Source: an uncultured Pelagibacteraceae bacterium
Lineage (GTDB): Bacteria > Pseudomonadota > Alphaproteobacteria > Pelagibacterales > Pelagibacteraceae
Assembly: GCA_902614835.1 (NCBI GenBank)
Contig: CACMMU010000002.1
Span: forward strand, 1 to 64,000
DNA length: 64,000 nt
Direction: 5' to 3'
Shown here: positions 45,542 to 54,769 of the stretch, one piece after another
Layout: each line of letters opens with the position of its first letter
Numbering within the stretch: the stretch's first letter is position 1
Translations under genes and position numbers: made by a program
The notes under the pieces: generated by a model
Told to the model about the DNA's origin: nothing
What the model saw: the letters and a program-made list of their open reading frames with translations, nothing else
The model's database searches: none

Positions 45542-46685
45542 CAAAAGTATTTTGATCTAGTTGATAAATATTAAGTTTTTGAATTACTTTATTTTCAGAT
45601 ATTCTAAATTTACCGATTTTACCTTTAATATCATTTTTCATGTTAAAATCTTTAACTGAATTAATTTTAACATTTTTTTTCCAAAGGTAGTATATCAATC
45701 CAACAGAATCATAAGATAATATCGTTACATCATTTGGTTTATAATCAAATGTATCGTAAAATTTTTTTTTAAATCTATTAAAATTTTTTAAATCAACTGA
45801 AGGAAAATAAAAATTACTTATTGACGTTTCATTTAAAATGCTATCATCAAACCATTGATTTGCAGCTATTATTAAAACATCTTTCTCCAAAACATCAGTG
45901 TAGGCAAGAGATGTTAAAACACTTTTTAATCCACTGCCAAAGTCAATTATAATAATTGAGTCGAAATTTACTTTTCCAAGAGTATGTTTCTGCTTCAGCT
46001 TCTGCAATTCTCTTGAGTCTTGACTAAATTCTGACTCCTCCAGCTTTTTAATTCTAGTTTCCAGGTTAATTTTTCTTTGTTTATAATTTGTAAGTTTTTC
46101 TATTTGGTTTGTTAAGCTTTTTGGATCTGTACTGTATTTAAATAGTTTTTTATTGTTAAAATTTACTGATTTTATATTTTTTTCAACATATTTTGCATAA
46201 TCATTGTTTGGATAAAGTATTACGGTTTTTTTTCTCTTATTTTTCTGAATAAATTTTTTCATTGCTATTAATTGAGACTCTAAATTTACTCCTAACATGA
46301 TAATGTTATTCTTAAAATTAGAGTCAATATTTGATAGTGATAGAAATATCAAATCTTCAAAATTACTTAATTCATTTAAAAATTTTGAGTCCGTAGGTCC
46401 AATTATTATTTTTACACCTTCACTTTGAAATTCTTTGCATGCCTTTATAATTTTCTTTTTATCTGAGCCCGAATCCTTGGGATAAATCTTAATTGACTCG
46501 TCACCGATATCATTCAACGCGAGGTTAACAGCGTGCAATACTGTTTCACCAAAATCTTTGAATTCTCCAGAAAAAGGAGCTAAAACTCCAATTTTAAGGT
46601 GATTATCATTTTTCTCATTTGAATTTACATATGTATTAAAAGAAATTAACAAATAAGATAAAATTATATAAATAATTTTTTTCAT
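45525..46685 (-). CDS. LpoA-like penicillin-binding protein activator (periplasmic-binding fold)
   Basis: A 386-residue secreted protein with an N-terminal signal (MKKIIYIILSYLLISFNTYVNS) and a type I periplasmic-binding fold: LKIGVLAPFSGEFKDFGETVLHAVNLAL at the start and later VLIIAANQWFDDSILNETSISNFYFPS. The group is annotated as PBP activator LpoA because it lies divergent from rsmI, as here. No lipobox cysteine is evident, so it may be periplasmic and not a lipoprotein. An amino-acid-type solute receptor is the alternative. The ATG at 46685 is chosen; it lies 4 bases from the rsmI start. Confidence 0.75.
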   Translation of the reverse strand: MKKIIYIILSYLLISFNTYVNSNEKNDNHLKIGVLAPFSGEFKDFGETVLHAVNLALNDIGDESIKIYPKDSGSDKKKIIKACKEFQSEGVKIIIGPTDSKFLNELSNFEDLIFLSLSNIDSNFKNNIIMLGVNLESQLIAMKKFIQKNKRKKTVILYPNNDYAKYVEKNIKSVNFNNKKLFKYSTDPKSLTNQIEKLTNYKQRKINLETRIKKLEESEFSQDSRELQKLKQKHTLGKVNFDSIIIIDFGSGLKSVLTSLAYTDVLEKDVLIIAANQWFDDSILNETSISNFYFPSVDLKNFNRFKKKFYDTFDYKPNDVTILSYDSVGLIYYLWKKNVKINSVKDFNMKNDIKGKIGKFRISENKVIQKLNIYQLDQNTFVKSNL

Positions 46686-46689
46686 TCTT

Positions 46690-47529
46690 ATGAACAATTT
46701 TTTACCAGGTTTATATATTGTTTCAACTCCAATAGGTAATTTAGAGGATATTACATTAAGAGCACTAAGTGTATTAAAAAAATCTGATCAAATTCTATGT
46801 GAGGATACAAGAAGGTCAATTAAGCTACTTAATCACTATAACATAAAAAAAAAATTAGTTTCAAATCACAAGTTTAATGAGAAGAAAAATATCAGATCGA
46901 TAATTCAGCTAATATCAAGTGGAAAAATAGTTTCACTTATTTCTGACGCTGGTACACCAGTAATTTCAGATCCTGGTCTTATATTAATTAAAGAATGTTT
47001 AAAACAAAATATAAATATATTCCCAATTCCGGGAGTATCCGCCGTCACAACAGCAATGAGCCTTTCAGCATTTGATGATAAGTATATCTTTTATGGATTT
47101 CTTCCTAAAAAAAATAAAGAATTAGAAAAAATATGTAGCCAGCTTAAAAATCTGGACTTTGCTCTGATTTTTTTTATCCCAGCTATAAAAATAAATTTTT
47201 ACATAAATTACTTTAAAAAATTTTTTCTTGAAAGAAGTATTTTTATTGCTAGAGAGATGACCAAAATTCATGAAACTTTCTACAGATCAGATCTAAAAAG
47301 TTTAGAAAATTTTAAAAAAGCCCTAAAAGGCGAAATAACAGTAATACTATCAAAAAAAAAATCAAATAATTCTGAACAAATTGTTTTGGATAATGAGGTA
47401 TTGAATAAAGAATTATCAAAATATTTGAAGAGATACTCTTTAAAAGATGTTGTAAAACTGGTATCAGAAAGAAACAATCTACCCAAAAAACTAATATATG
47501 ATTTATGTTTAAAACTTAAGAAAAAATGA
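46690..47529 (+). CDS. rsmI: 16S rRNA (cytidine1402-2'-O)-methyltransferase RsmI
   Basis: RsmI methylates the ribose of C1402 in the ribosomal P site. The 279-residue tetrapyrrole-methylase-fold protein has LYIVSTPIGNLEDITLRAL, ILCEDTRRS, VSLISDAGTPVISDPG, and FPIPGVSAVTTAMSLS. FIAREMTKIHETFYR is the conserved later motif. Its stop overlaps the BON gene start (ATGA). In many proteobacteria yraN follows rsmI; it is missing here. Confidence 0.96.
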   Translation: MNNFLPGLYIVSTPIGNLEDITLRALSVLKKSDQILCEDTRRSIKLLNHYNIKKKLVSNHKFNEKKNIRSIIQLISSGKIVSLISDAGTPVISDPGLILIKECLKQNINIFPIPGVSAVTTAMSLSAFDDKYIFYGFLPKKNKELEKICSQLKNLDFALIFFIPAIKINFYINYFKKFFLERSIFIAREMTKIHETFYRSDLKSLENFKKALKGEITVILSKKKSNNSEQIVLDNEVLNKELSKYLKRYSLKDVVKLVSERNNLPKKLIYDLCLKLKKK

Positions 47530-48116
47530 AAAAAAATATAATAATTATTTTAATATTTATTTTTTTTAGCTCTTGCGTGGGCAGTTCCTCTGTTGGAATT
47601 TTTGGTTCAGGTGTGAGTGTAGCCTATGATCCAAGAACAGTTGGTATGCAAATCGACGATTCAATAATGCAAAAAAATCTAACCGCTAGATTAGCCTTAA
47701 CAGAAAAGAAATATTTAATTTACATAAGCACAAAAGTTCTTGATGGAAATATATTTTTAACTGGAAAGGTTAGTGAACCAGAAGAAAAATTAAAAATTAT
47801 AAAATTAGCTTGGGAAACCAAAGGAGTAAGATCTGTAAAAACTGCAATTACGATAAAAGGAGAAACAAATTTTAAAAATTCCGCAAAAGATGCATTGATA
47901 ACTAGTCAATTAAAAGCAGCAATGATTTTTAGTAAAGATATAAAGGGAAAGAACTATAACATCGATACTATAAACGGAAAAATTTATATTTTTGGAATTT
48001 CTATGTCTCAAGATGAAAAAAGAAAAGTAATTGAGGAAGCAAAAGAAATTTATGGTGTCAAGGAAGTTGTTACTAGTATTTTACTTGTGGAAGAATTATC
48101 CAGAAATAAAATTTAA
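47526..48116 (+). CDS. BON-domain outer-membrane lipoprotein (DolP/YraP-like)
   Basis: A 196-residue lipoprotein with signal IIIILIFIFFSSCVGSS, where the lipobox SSC gives the lipidated cysteine. Two BON domains follow: KYLIYISTKVLDGNIFLTGKVSEPEEKLKIIKLAWETKGVRSV, and NYNIDTINGKIYIFGISMSQDEKRKVIEEAKEIYGVKEV. E. coli DolP binds anionic phospholipid at the division site and supports envelope integrity. Context next to rsmI and an LpoA-like gene matches the yraL-lpoA-yraP cluster. It overlaps the maeB C-terminal region by 4 bases at the stops. Confidence 0.87.
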   Translation: MKKNIIIILIFIFFSSCVGSSSVGIFGSGVSVAYDPRTVGMQIDDSIMQKNLTARLALTEKKYLIYISTKVLDGNIFLTGKVSEPEEKLKIIKLAWETKGVRSVKTAITIKGETNFKNSAKDALITSQLKAAMIFSKDIKGKNYNIDTINGKIYIFGISMSQDEKRKVIEEAKEIYGVKEVVTSILLVEELSRNKI

Positions 48117-48604
48117 TTTTTCTTATTTTTGTAGTCTATAACTTCAGATGAATATGCAGCGACCGATGCTAAATTTAATATGTCATTTGGAGAAGATCTA
48201 AGAGGCGCGATCTCTATAGGTAATCCTAATCCTATCAAAAGCGGACCAATTGTTTTGGCTCCACCAATAGTTCTCATAAGCTTTGTTGATATCGCTGCAC
48301 TGTGAAGCGCTGGCATTATCAAAATATTTGCATTACCTACAATTTTAGAAAATGGATATGTATCTTTATATTTTGGATTAAGAGCCACATCAGGCTGCAT
48401 TTCACCATCAAAATCGAAATCCACATTTTTATTTTTTAAAATTTCAATAGCTTCTCTAACGTGTTTTGTATTTCTTGATTTGGGTTTACCAAAAGTAGAA
48501 TGAGATAAAAATGCAACTTTTGGATCAAAACCAAATAATCTTGCTACTCTTACGCTAGACATTGCAATCTTTGTCAAATGCTCAGAAGACGGAAAATCAT
48601 TCAC
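48113..48604 (-). CDS. maeB: C-terminal fragment of frameshifted NADP-malic enzyme (phosphotransacetylase-like domain)
   Basis: These 163 residues (VNDFPSSEHLTKIAMSSVRVARLFGFD at the start, ETIGPLLIGLGLPI-type PTA core, AAYSSEVI at the end) are the last part of the MaeB phosphotransacetylase-like domain. They lie in a different frame from the upstream 597-codon portion. The true joining point is the A10 run at 48628-48637; reading it as nine A gives a continuous product of about 763 residues in which KKTVFIADTQVNDF bridges the parts. The GTG at 48604 is only the nominal start. The fragment would be meaningless alone. Confidence 0.8.
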   Translation of the reverse strand: MNDFPSSEHLTKIAMSSVRVARLFGFDPKVAFLSHSTFGKPKSRNTKHVREAIEILKNKNVDFDFDGEMQPDVALNPKYKDTYPFSKIVGNANILIMPALHSAAISTKLMRTIGGAKTIGPLLIGLGLPIEIAPLRSSPNDILNLASVAAYSSEVIDYKNKKN

Positions 48605-48611
48605 TTGTGTA

Positions 48612-50405
48612 TCAGCTATAAATACAGTTTTTTTTTTGTGTGATAACCATATTTAAACCAAATAAAATTTCTCCAGGTCTAGCATCTACAACTTTTTTAA
48701 GACTTTCGATAGACGCAGCGTAATGTCTAATATTTCCGGTAACCATTGCATCTGCATCACCACAATCGACCATAGACGAACCCCAAATAATTCTATCATT
48801 TCTTATTAATCTATCTACGTCTCTCTCTAAAAGACCCTGCCTCTGTAATTTGGAATATAATTTTTTGGTATACAAGTCTCTTTTTTCTTTATCAGTTGAA
48901 TTTACAATTTGTATTTTATAATTTTCATCTAATCCAATTTCTTTTAATTGCTCTTTTACTCTTTTTTCATTCCCAATAACTATTGGTGTTCCCAAGCGAC
49001 TATTTTTATAGGCAACTGCAGCTTTTAACATATTTTGATCTTCACCCTCAGCAAAAACAACCGTTTTAGGTCTTTTTTTAACTTGCGCATTAATACCTTG
49101 CATTATACTCATCGAAGGATCCAGTCTGTTTGCTAATTGATCTTTATAAGTTTCTATATCTGAAATTTTTCTTCTAGATACACCACTTTTCATTGCAGCT
49201 TCAGCAACCGCTGCTGGAATCCGACTTATTAGCCTCGGGTCAAAAGTTGAAGGAATAATATATTCTTTTCCGTAATGTGGTCTTTCTCCTCCATAAGCAT
49301 TAACAACTTCATCGGGCACTTCCTCTCTGGCAAGAGCAGCTATTGCTTTTGCTGCAGCAATTTTCATTTCTTCGTTAATTTCTTTAGACCTAACATCTAG
49401 CGCACCTCTAAAAATATAAGGAAAACCAATTAGGTTATTTACCTGATTAGGATAATCCGATCTTCCAGTAGCTACTATCGCATCAGATCTTACTTCATCA
49501 ACTAATTCTGGTTTTATTTCAGGGTCCGGGTTAGCACATGCAAATATAATTGGATTTTTTGCCATGGACTTAACCATATCTTTTGTTAAAACATTTTTTG
49601 CTGACAAACCTAAAAAAACATCTGCATTTTTAATTGCATCTTGAAGCGTTCTGAGATTAGTTTCTACTGCATAAGCAGATTTAAATTGATCTACATTATC
49701 TCTACCCTTGTATATTACTCCTTTTCTATCAAGCATAATTATATTTTGTGTTTTTATACCGATACTTTTAAAAAGATTTGCGCACGCTAAAGCAGAGGCG
49801 CCAGCACCATTTATAACAATCTTTACCTCTCCAGGTTTTTTCTTAGAAATATCTAAAGCGTTAATCAAAGCAGCAGATGTAATAATAGCAGTACCATGTT
49901 GGTCATCATGGAAAATAGGTATATCTAAAGTATCTCTAAGTTTTCTTTCTATAATAAAGCAGTCAGGTGCAGCTATATCTTCTAAATTTATTCCTCCAAA
50001 ACTATTTCCAATATTTTGTATACATTTGATTATCTCATCAGGGTCCTTGCTATCTATCTCAATATCTATTGCATCTATATCTGCAAATCTTTTGAATAAA
50101 ACAGCCTTACCTTCCATGACAGGCTTAGAAGCAAGAGCACCCAAATCTCCCAATCCCAAAATTGCTGAACCATTGCTAATTACAGCAACTAAATTTCCCT
50201 TACTTGTATATTCGTAAGCTGCGTCAGGATTTCTTGAAATCTCCTTAACAGGCACTGCTACTCCAGGAGAATAAGCTAAAGAAAGGTCTCTTTTTGTTGT
50301 TAAAGATTTTGAGGAAATGATCTCAATTTTGCCAGACTTTCCTCTATTATGAAAGTCTAATGCCTCTTTATCAGTGTAGTGATCAATTTTTGATTTTTTT
50401 GTCAT
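48612..50405 (-). CDS. maeB: NADP-dependent malic enzyme, N-terminal portion (frameshifted before end)
   Basis: MaeB decarboxylates malate to pyruvate with NADP+, linking the TCA cycle to lipid and gluconeogenic precursors. This 597-residue portion has the malic domain (SLAYSPGVAVPVKEI, SNGSAILGLGDLGALASKPVMEGKAVLFKRF), catalytic and metal region FGGINLEDIAAPDCF, IPIFHDDQHGTAI, the NAD-binding VINGAGASALACANL, and most of the PTA-like domain. It then runs off frame after Thr-Gln-Lys-Lys, adding Asn-Cys-Ile-Tyr-Ser before TGA. The cause is one extra A in an A10 run. It is divergent from murJ. Confidence 0.9.
   Translation of the reverse strand: MTKKSKIDHYTDKEALDFHNRGKSGKIEIISSKSLTTKRDLSLAYSPGVAVPVKEISRNPDAAYEYTSKGNLVAVISNGSAILGLGDLGALASKPVMEGKAVLFKRFADIDAIDIEIDSKDPDEIIKCIQNIGNSFGGINLEDIAAPDCFIIERKLRDTLDIPIFHDDQHGTAIITSAALINALDISKKKPGEVKIVINGAGASALACANLFKSIGIKTQNIIMLDRKGVIYKGRDNVDQFKSAYAVETNLRTLQDAIKNADVFLGLSAKNVLTKDMVKSMAKNPIIFACANPDPEIKPELVDEVRSDAIVATGRSDYPNQVNNLIGFPYIFRGALDVRSKEINEEMKIAAAKAIAALAREEVPDEVVNAYGGERPHYGKEYIIPSTFDPRLISRIPAAVAEAAMKSGVSRRKISDIETYKDQLANRLDPSMSIMQGINAQVKKRPKTVVFAEGEDQNMLKAAVAYKNSRLGTPIVIGNEKRVKEQLKEIGLDENYKIQIVNSTDKEKRDLYTKKLYSKLQRQGLLERDVDRLIRNDRIIWGSSMVDCGDADAMVTGNIRHYAASIESLKKVVDARPGEILFGLNMVITQKKNCIYS
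48628..48637 (-). other. A10 homopolymer causing the maeB frameshift (slippage site or indel)
   Basis: On the coding strand ten A residues follow ACAC and precede CTG. Ten A's put translation on a stop nine codons later, counting from CAA. Nine A's keep the conserved MaeB frame through the end of the PTA domain. It is either a sequencing or assembly indel, a real mutation, or a site where RNA polymerase slippage restores the frame in a fraction of transcripts. Confidence 0.85.
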
Positions 50406-50462
50406 TAAATTTTAAGTATGTAATATAAATGATATTAAATCACTAATTATTTTGGCTTAATT

Positions 50463-51992
50463 ATGAATTTGTTGTCTTCAACATCAGTTTTTAGTTTTTA
50501 TACTTTGCTAAGCAGAGTTTTGGGGTATTTACGGGATATTTTAATCGCTTTTTTTCTGGGAACAAGTATTTATGCTGATGCTTTTTTTGTAGCTTTTAGA
50601 CTTCCCAATACATTTAGAAGGTTGTTTGCCGAGGGTACATTTAATGCTGCATTTATCCCAAGCTATGCAGAGGAGAAAATAAAAGGCAAAAAAGTTGGAA
50701 AAAAGTTTGCTGACGAAGTATTTAATTTACTATTATTCTTTCTAATTCTTTTAATTTTAATAATAGAAATTTTTACTCCATTTATAGTTTACCTAATTGC
50801 ACCTGGATTTTATAATGATCCTCAAAAATTTAATTTGGCCATTGAATTCGCTAGGATTACTTTTCCATTTTTACTCTTTGTAAGCCTATCCTCTTTTTTA
50901 TCAGGAGTGCTAAATACTAATAATAAATTTGCCGCAGCTGCCGCAGTACCAATTGTACTTAATATTGTGATGATATTGTCATTGTTAATATCTTATTTTT
51001 ATAATCTAGATTTTGCAAAAAATTTGTCAATCGGTGTTACTTTGGCAGGAATTATTCAGTTAATTTTTTTACTATTTTTTACAAGAAAATTTTATTTTCC
51101 CACTATTCAACTAAGCCTAAAAGCAGGTAAAGCATTTAAAAAATTTTTTAAAAAACTCTTACCAAGTATTTTTGCATCAGGAATTACACAAGTTAATATA
51201 CTTATTGGTACTATAATAGCGTCTTTCCAATCAGGCGCAGTTTCTTATTTGTACTATGCTGATAGAGTATATCAAATTAATTTAGCGATAGCAGGCATTG
51301 CCGTCGGTACAGTGGCCCTACCAAGTCTTTCCAAAAGTATAAAAATTAATGACGAAGCTTCTATAAATTTTATTCAAAATAAATCAATTGAGCTGTCTTT
51401 ATTACTTTCTTTGCCAGCAGCATTTGCTTTGCTAATTGCATCTGAATATATCGTGAGTTGTTTATTTGGTTATGGTTCTTTTGATATTGAAGACATTAAT
51501 TACACATCTTTGGCGTTAATATATTTCGCATTTGGGGTTCCAGCTTTTGCATTAATAAAAGTACTATCAAATTTTTATTTTGCCAGAGACAACACTAAAA
51601 CTCCATTCTATGTATCTTTCTTTACTATGATTTTAAATATCTTAATTAGCGTCTCCCTATTTAAAAAATATGGTTTTATAATAATACCTATAGCAACCTC
51701 AATCTCAACATGGGTAGCTGTTTTAATTTATTTTTATTTATTAAATCAAAAAAAACTTTTGAATTTTGGAAACAATATTATCTCAAATTTACTTAAAATA
51801 TCATTTGCTGTAATGCTAATGTGTTTTTTCCTTTATTTTTGTTTAGATTATTTTGAGGATAAGTTTGCATACAGTTATAATTTTAAATTAATTTATTTAC
51901 TAATTGTGATAGGCTTGTCAGGAGGTATATACCTTTTCGCAACAAATCTTTTAGGAGTGCTTAAGTTAAAAAGTTACAAGTTAAATGGTTAA
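50463..51992 (+). CDS. murJ: Lipid II flippase MurJ
   Basis: MurJ (MviN) flips lipid II across the inner membrane. The 509-residue protein has about 14 membrane helices. The family signature is at the N-terminus: [28 protein letters not shown], then [30 protein letters not shown], including the conserved arginines of the substrate cavity. It overlaps trpS by 8 bases. murJ followed by trpS is a standard alphaproteobacterial pair. Confidence 0.96.
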   Translation: MNLLSSTSVFSFYTLLSRVLGYLRDILIAFFLGTSIYADAFFVAFRLPNTFRRLFAEGTFNAAFIPSYAEEKIKGKKVGKKFADEVFNLLLFFLILLILIIEIFTPFIVYLIAPGFYNDPQKFNLAIEFARITFPFLLFVSLSSFLSGVLNTNNKFAAAAAVPIVLNIVMILSLLISYFYNLDFAKNLSIGVTLAGIIQLIFLLFFTRKFYFPTIQLSLKAGKAFKKFFKKLLPSIFASGITQVNILIGTIIASFQSGAVSYLYYADRVYQINLAIAGIAVGTVALPSLSKSIKINDEASINFIQNKSIELSLLLSLPAAFALLIASEYIVSCLFGYGSFDIEDINYTSLALIYFAFGVPAFALIKVLSNFYFARDNTKTPFYVSFFTMILNILISVSLFKKYGFIIIPIATSISTWVAVLIYFYLLNQKKLLNFGNNIISNLLKISFAVMLMCFFLYFCLDYFEDKFAYSYNFKLIYLLIVIGLSGGIYLFATNLLGVLKLKSYKLNG

Positions 51993-52995
51993 AAAAAATC
52001 AAAAGTTGGTATTTTCAGGCGTACAACCAACCGGTAATTTACATTTAGGAAATTATTTAGGAGCAATGAAAAATTTTGTTGATTTACAAAAAACTATGTC
52101 CTGTATTTATTGTGTTGTTGATTTACACGCAATCACTACTTTTAAAAACCCAACAGAACTAAGAGGAAATATTTTAGATACAACGGCAGGTTTTTTAGCA
52201 TGTGGTTTGGATTTTAATAAAAGCATAATATTTAACCAATCTTCAGTAAGTGGTCATAGTGAATTATCATGGATATTAAATTGTGTATCGAGAGTTGGTT
52301 GGATGAATCGAATGACACAATTCAAAGAAAAAGCTGGAAAAAATAAGGAAAACGCAAGCGTTGGATTATATGTATATCCTAACTTGATGGCAGCAGATAT
52401 TCTTCTATACAAAGCTACACATGTTCCTGTTGGCGATGATCAAAAACAGCATTTAGAGCTTGCTAGAGACATAGCTCAAAAATTCAATAATGATTTTAAA
52501 AGTGTCAATTTTTTTCCTCTCCCAGAACCACTAATACAAAAAAAACTTTCTAGAGTCATGAGTTTAAGAGATGGAACAAAAAAAATGAGCAAGTCTGACG
52601 ATTCCAATTATTCAAGAATAGATTTAAAGGACACAAAAGATGAAATCAGAAAAAAAATAAAAAAAGCAAAAACAGATTCATCCCCAATACCTGAAAAAGT
52701 CTCAGATTTAAGCAACAGACCTGAAGCACTAAACCTCTTAAATATTTACTCTTTTTTAACAAACTCAAATTTAGAAGGCACTTTAAATTTAATGCAAGGC
52801 AAAGACTTTTCTAAATTTAAAGAGGCACTTTCAGATGTTATTATTTCATCTATTTGCCCGATTGGCGAAGAAATAAATAAACTTAAAAAAGATAAATCAT
52901 ATTTAATAAAAATTCTCAAAGAAGGAACGCTTAAAGCATCTGAAATTGCGTCAAAAAACCTGAAAGAAGTCAAAGAAATAGTAGGTTTTGTATAG
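51985..52995 (+). CDS. trpS: Tryptophanyl-tRNA synthetase
   Basis: TrpS charges tRNA-Trp. The 336-residue class I enzyme has [19 protein letters not shown] (HIGH equivalent), [37 protein letters not shown] for tryptophan and dimer contacts, and the KMSKS motif in [17 protein letters not shown]. Length is typical. Its start overlaps murJ. A 45-base gap precedes the Nfu gene. Confidence 0.97.
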   Translation: MVKKNQKLVFSGVQPTGNLHLGNYLGAMKNFVDLQKTMSCIYCVVDLHAITTFKNPTELRGNILDTTAGFLACGLDFNKSIIFNQSSVSGHSELSWILNCVSRVGWMNRMTQFKEKAGKNKENASVGLYVYPNLMAADILLYKATHVPVGDDQKQHLELARDIAQKFNNDFKSVNFFPLPEPLIQKKLSRVMSLRDGTKKMSKSDDSNYSRIDLKDTKDEIRKKIKKAKTDSSPIPEKVSDLSNRPEALNLLNIYSFLTNSNLEGTLNLMQGKDFSKFKEALSDVIISSICPIGEEINKLKKDKSYLIKILKEGTLKASEIASKNLKEVKEIVGFV

Positions 52996-53040
52996 AAATA
53001 TTCTTATGATATTTTTTAAATGCTATGTTAAAATTTAAAT

Positions 53041-53604
53041 ATGATTCAAATTGAAAATACGCCAAATCCAAATGCACTAAAATTCCTTTCTGAAAATACA
53101 ATTTCAGAGATAGGAACAATTGAATTTCAAAAAGATAAAATAAGTGAAATAAAAAACAATTTTGTTAAGAATTTGCTGAACATTGAGGGCATTGAATTAA
53201 TCTTGCTATCAGATAATTTTCTAAGCGTTAAAAAACTTGAAAAGGCTAGCTGGGAAAGCATTAAGCCCTCTGTAATTTCACATTTAAATGATTATTTTCA
53301 GGCAAATAAAAAGCCAATACTAGAAAAAAAAGATAATGAAAATAATACATCAAAAGCAGATTTCAATAAGGACAATAATGAAGTGATAAATCAAATTAAT
53401 GAAGTATTGGAAACTAAGATAAGACCTGCTGTTGCAAAAGATGGAGGCGACATAAAATTCATTTCTTTTAAGAAGGGTGTGGTCACAGTTGAATTAAAAG
53501 GAAGTTGTTCTGGTTGTCCGAGCTCAACGATGACTTTGAAAAAAGGTGTGCAAAATTTACTAAAACATTACGTCAAAGGTGTAAACTCTGTAGAAGCAAT
53601 TTAA
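53041..53604 (+). CDS. Nfu-type iron-sulfur cluster carrier (NifU C-terminal domain)
   Basis: A 187-residue protein with the alphaproteobacterial/mitochondrial Nfu layout: an N-terminal Nfu_N domain (IQIENTPNPNALKFLSENTI), a variable linker rich in Lys/Asn, and a C-terminal NifU-like domain with the CxxC cluster ligands in ELKGSCSGCPSSTMTLKKGV. RPAVAKDGGDIKFI precedes it as usual. It would carry [4Fe-4S] clusters to client enzymes such as lipoyl synthase or MiaB; miaB lies 3 kb downstream. Confidence 0.93.
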   Translation: MIQIENTPNPNALKFLSENTISEIGTIEFQKDKISEIKNNFVKNLLNIEGIELILLSDNFLSVKKLEKASWESIKPSVISHLNDYFQANKKPILEKKDNENNTSKADFNKDNNEVINQINEVLETKIRPAVAKDGGDIKFISFKKGVVTVELKGSCSGCPSSTMTLKKGVQNLLKHYVKGVNSVEAI

Positions 53605-53605
53605 A

Positions 53606-54769
53606 ATGAAAAAAAATATAGCATATAGAGATCAATTACTTGAGTTATGCAAACTTTATAAAATCAATGAAGTGAGATCCTATATAAACTCCAAAAAGAA
53701 ACTTACCTCATCCCAGATAGAGCTAATTTTGCTTAAAAATAAAGTAAGGCTGCCTGAACATAGCTACAACAAAAAAAAAATAGCCGAGATAAGATTTAAG
53801 GAGCAAGTATTAACAAATGTTTTGATAACATGCTGTTTGATTGTTTTTTTAATTAGTTTAGTAAGTATCAGGCCATATATTAAAACCGTTACAAACGAAA
53901 TAAAATTTACGTATATTGCAAAGGAGTACAAGACCAACAAGAACACTTTTAAGGATGAAAAATTTAATACCAATGAAACCAGCAAGGATAATAAAATTAG
54001 TCTAGATACAAGAATAACCTTGAATCTATTCGAAAATTTAAAATATGATCTTAAAAGTATTAGATTAGGCGAAAGTGTTAAGCCAGTTTACCTTTCCAAG
54101 CTTCCACCTGATTTAAAAAACATCAAAAGTACATCTAAAAGAAAAGATACTTTTATAAAAATAATTTTACCTCTGATTATTGATGAAAATAACAAAATTT
54201 TAGAAAACAGGAAGAAACTTTTTAAGATTTTAGGAAAACCGTCAAATACAATGGGGGAAAAACGTTGGCTTAAGAGGCGTTTTGAGGATTACCAAATTAA
54301 AAATGAAGATATAGCTGAACTTAAATTAAGAATGGATATAGTTCCTGTTTCTTTAGCAATAGCTCAAGCGGCGAAAGAAAGTGGCTGGGGCACTTCTAGA
54401 TTTGCTCTAGAGGGAAACGCAATGTTTGGACAATGGACATATGGAAAAGATGGAATAAAACCGAAAGACAGCAAAGGGAAAGGTCATAAAGTCCTAAAGT
54501 TTCCGATGCTTCGCTCATCAATAGTGGCTTACCAAAAAAATTTAAATACTCATAAAGCATATGGAGAGTTAAGGGAAAAAAGAGCTAGTTTAAGAGAAGA
54601 AAATAAAAAAATAACTGGTCAAGATCTTGTAAAATATCTAGAAAGTTATGCAGCGACCGGAAAAGAATATGTTAAAATTCTATCAAGTATAATCTCTCAA
54701 AATCAATTAACTGATTTTGATAATTCGAACTTGATGAACACAAATAACGCCTCATCTCTAGTTTTATAA
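53606..54769 (+). CDS. Bax-like glucosaminidase-domain protein (membrane-anchored)
   Basis: A 387-residue protein with a cytoplasmic N-terminus (about 70 residues), one membrane helix (VLITCCLIVFLISLVSI), and a periplasmic C-terminal mannosyl-glycoprotein endo-beta-N-acetylglucosaminidase-like domain: VPVSLAIAQAAKESGWGTSRFALEGNAMFGQWTY with the catalytic Glu in AKESGWG, then LRSSIVAYQKNLNTHKAY and YAATGKEYV. This matches E. coli Bax-type proteins thought to cleave peptidoglycan glycan strands. The long N-terminal extension is unusual. It starts 1 base after the Nfu stop and overlaps the convergent deacetylase by 6 bases. Confidence 0.82.
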   Translation: MKKNIAYRDQLLELCKLYKINEVRSYINSKKKLTSSQIELILLKNKVRLPEHSYNKKKIAEIRFKEQVLTNVLITCCLIVFLISLVSIRPYIKTVTNEIKFTYIAKEYKTNKNTFKDEKFNTNETSKDNKISLDTRITLNLFENLKYDLKSIRLGESVKPVYLSKLPPDLKNIKSTSKRKDTFIKIILPLIIDENNKILENRKKLFKILGKPSNTMGEKRWLKRRFEDYQIKNEDIAELKLRMDIVPVSLAIAQAAKESGWGTSRFALEGNAMFGQWTYGKDGIKPKDSKGKGHKVLKFPMLRSSIVAYQKNLNTHKAYGELREKRASLREENKKITGQDLVKYLESYAATGKEYVKILSSIISQNQLTDFDNSNLMNTNNASSLVL

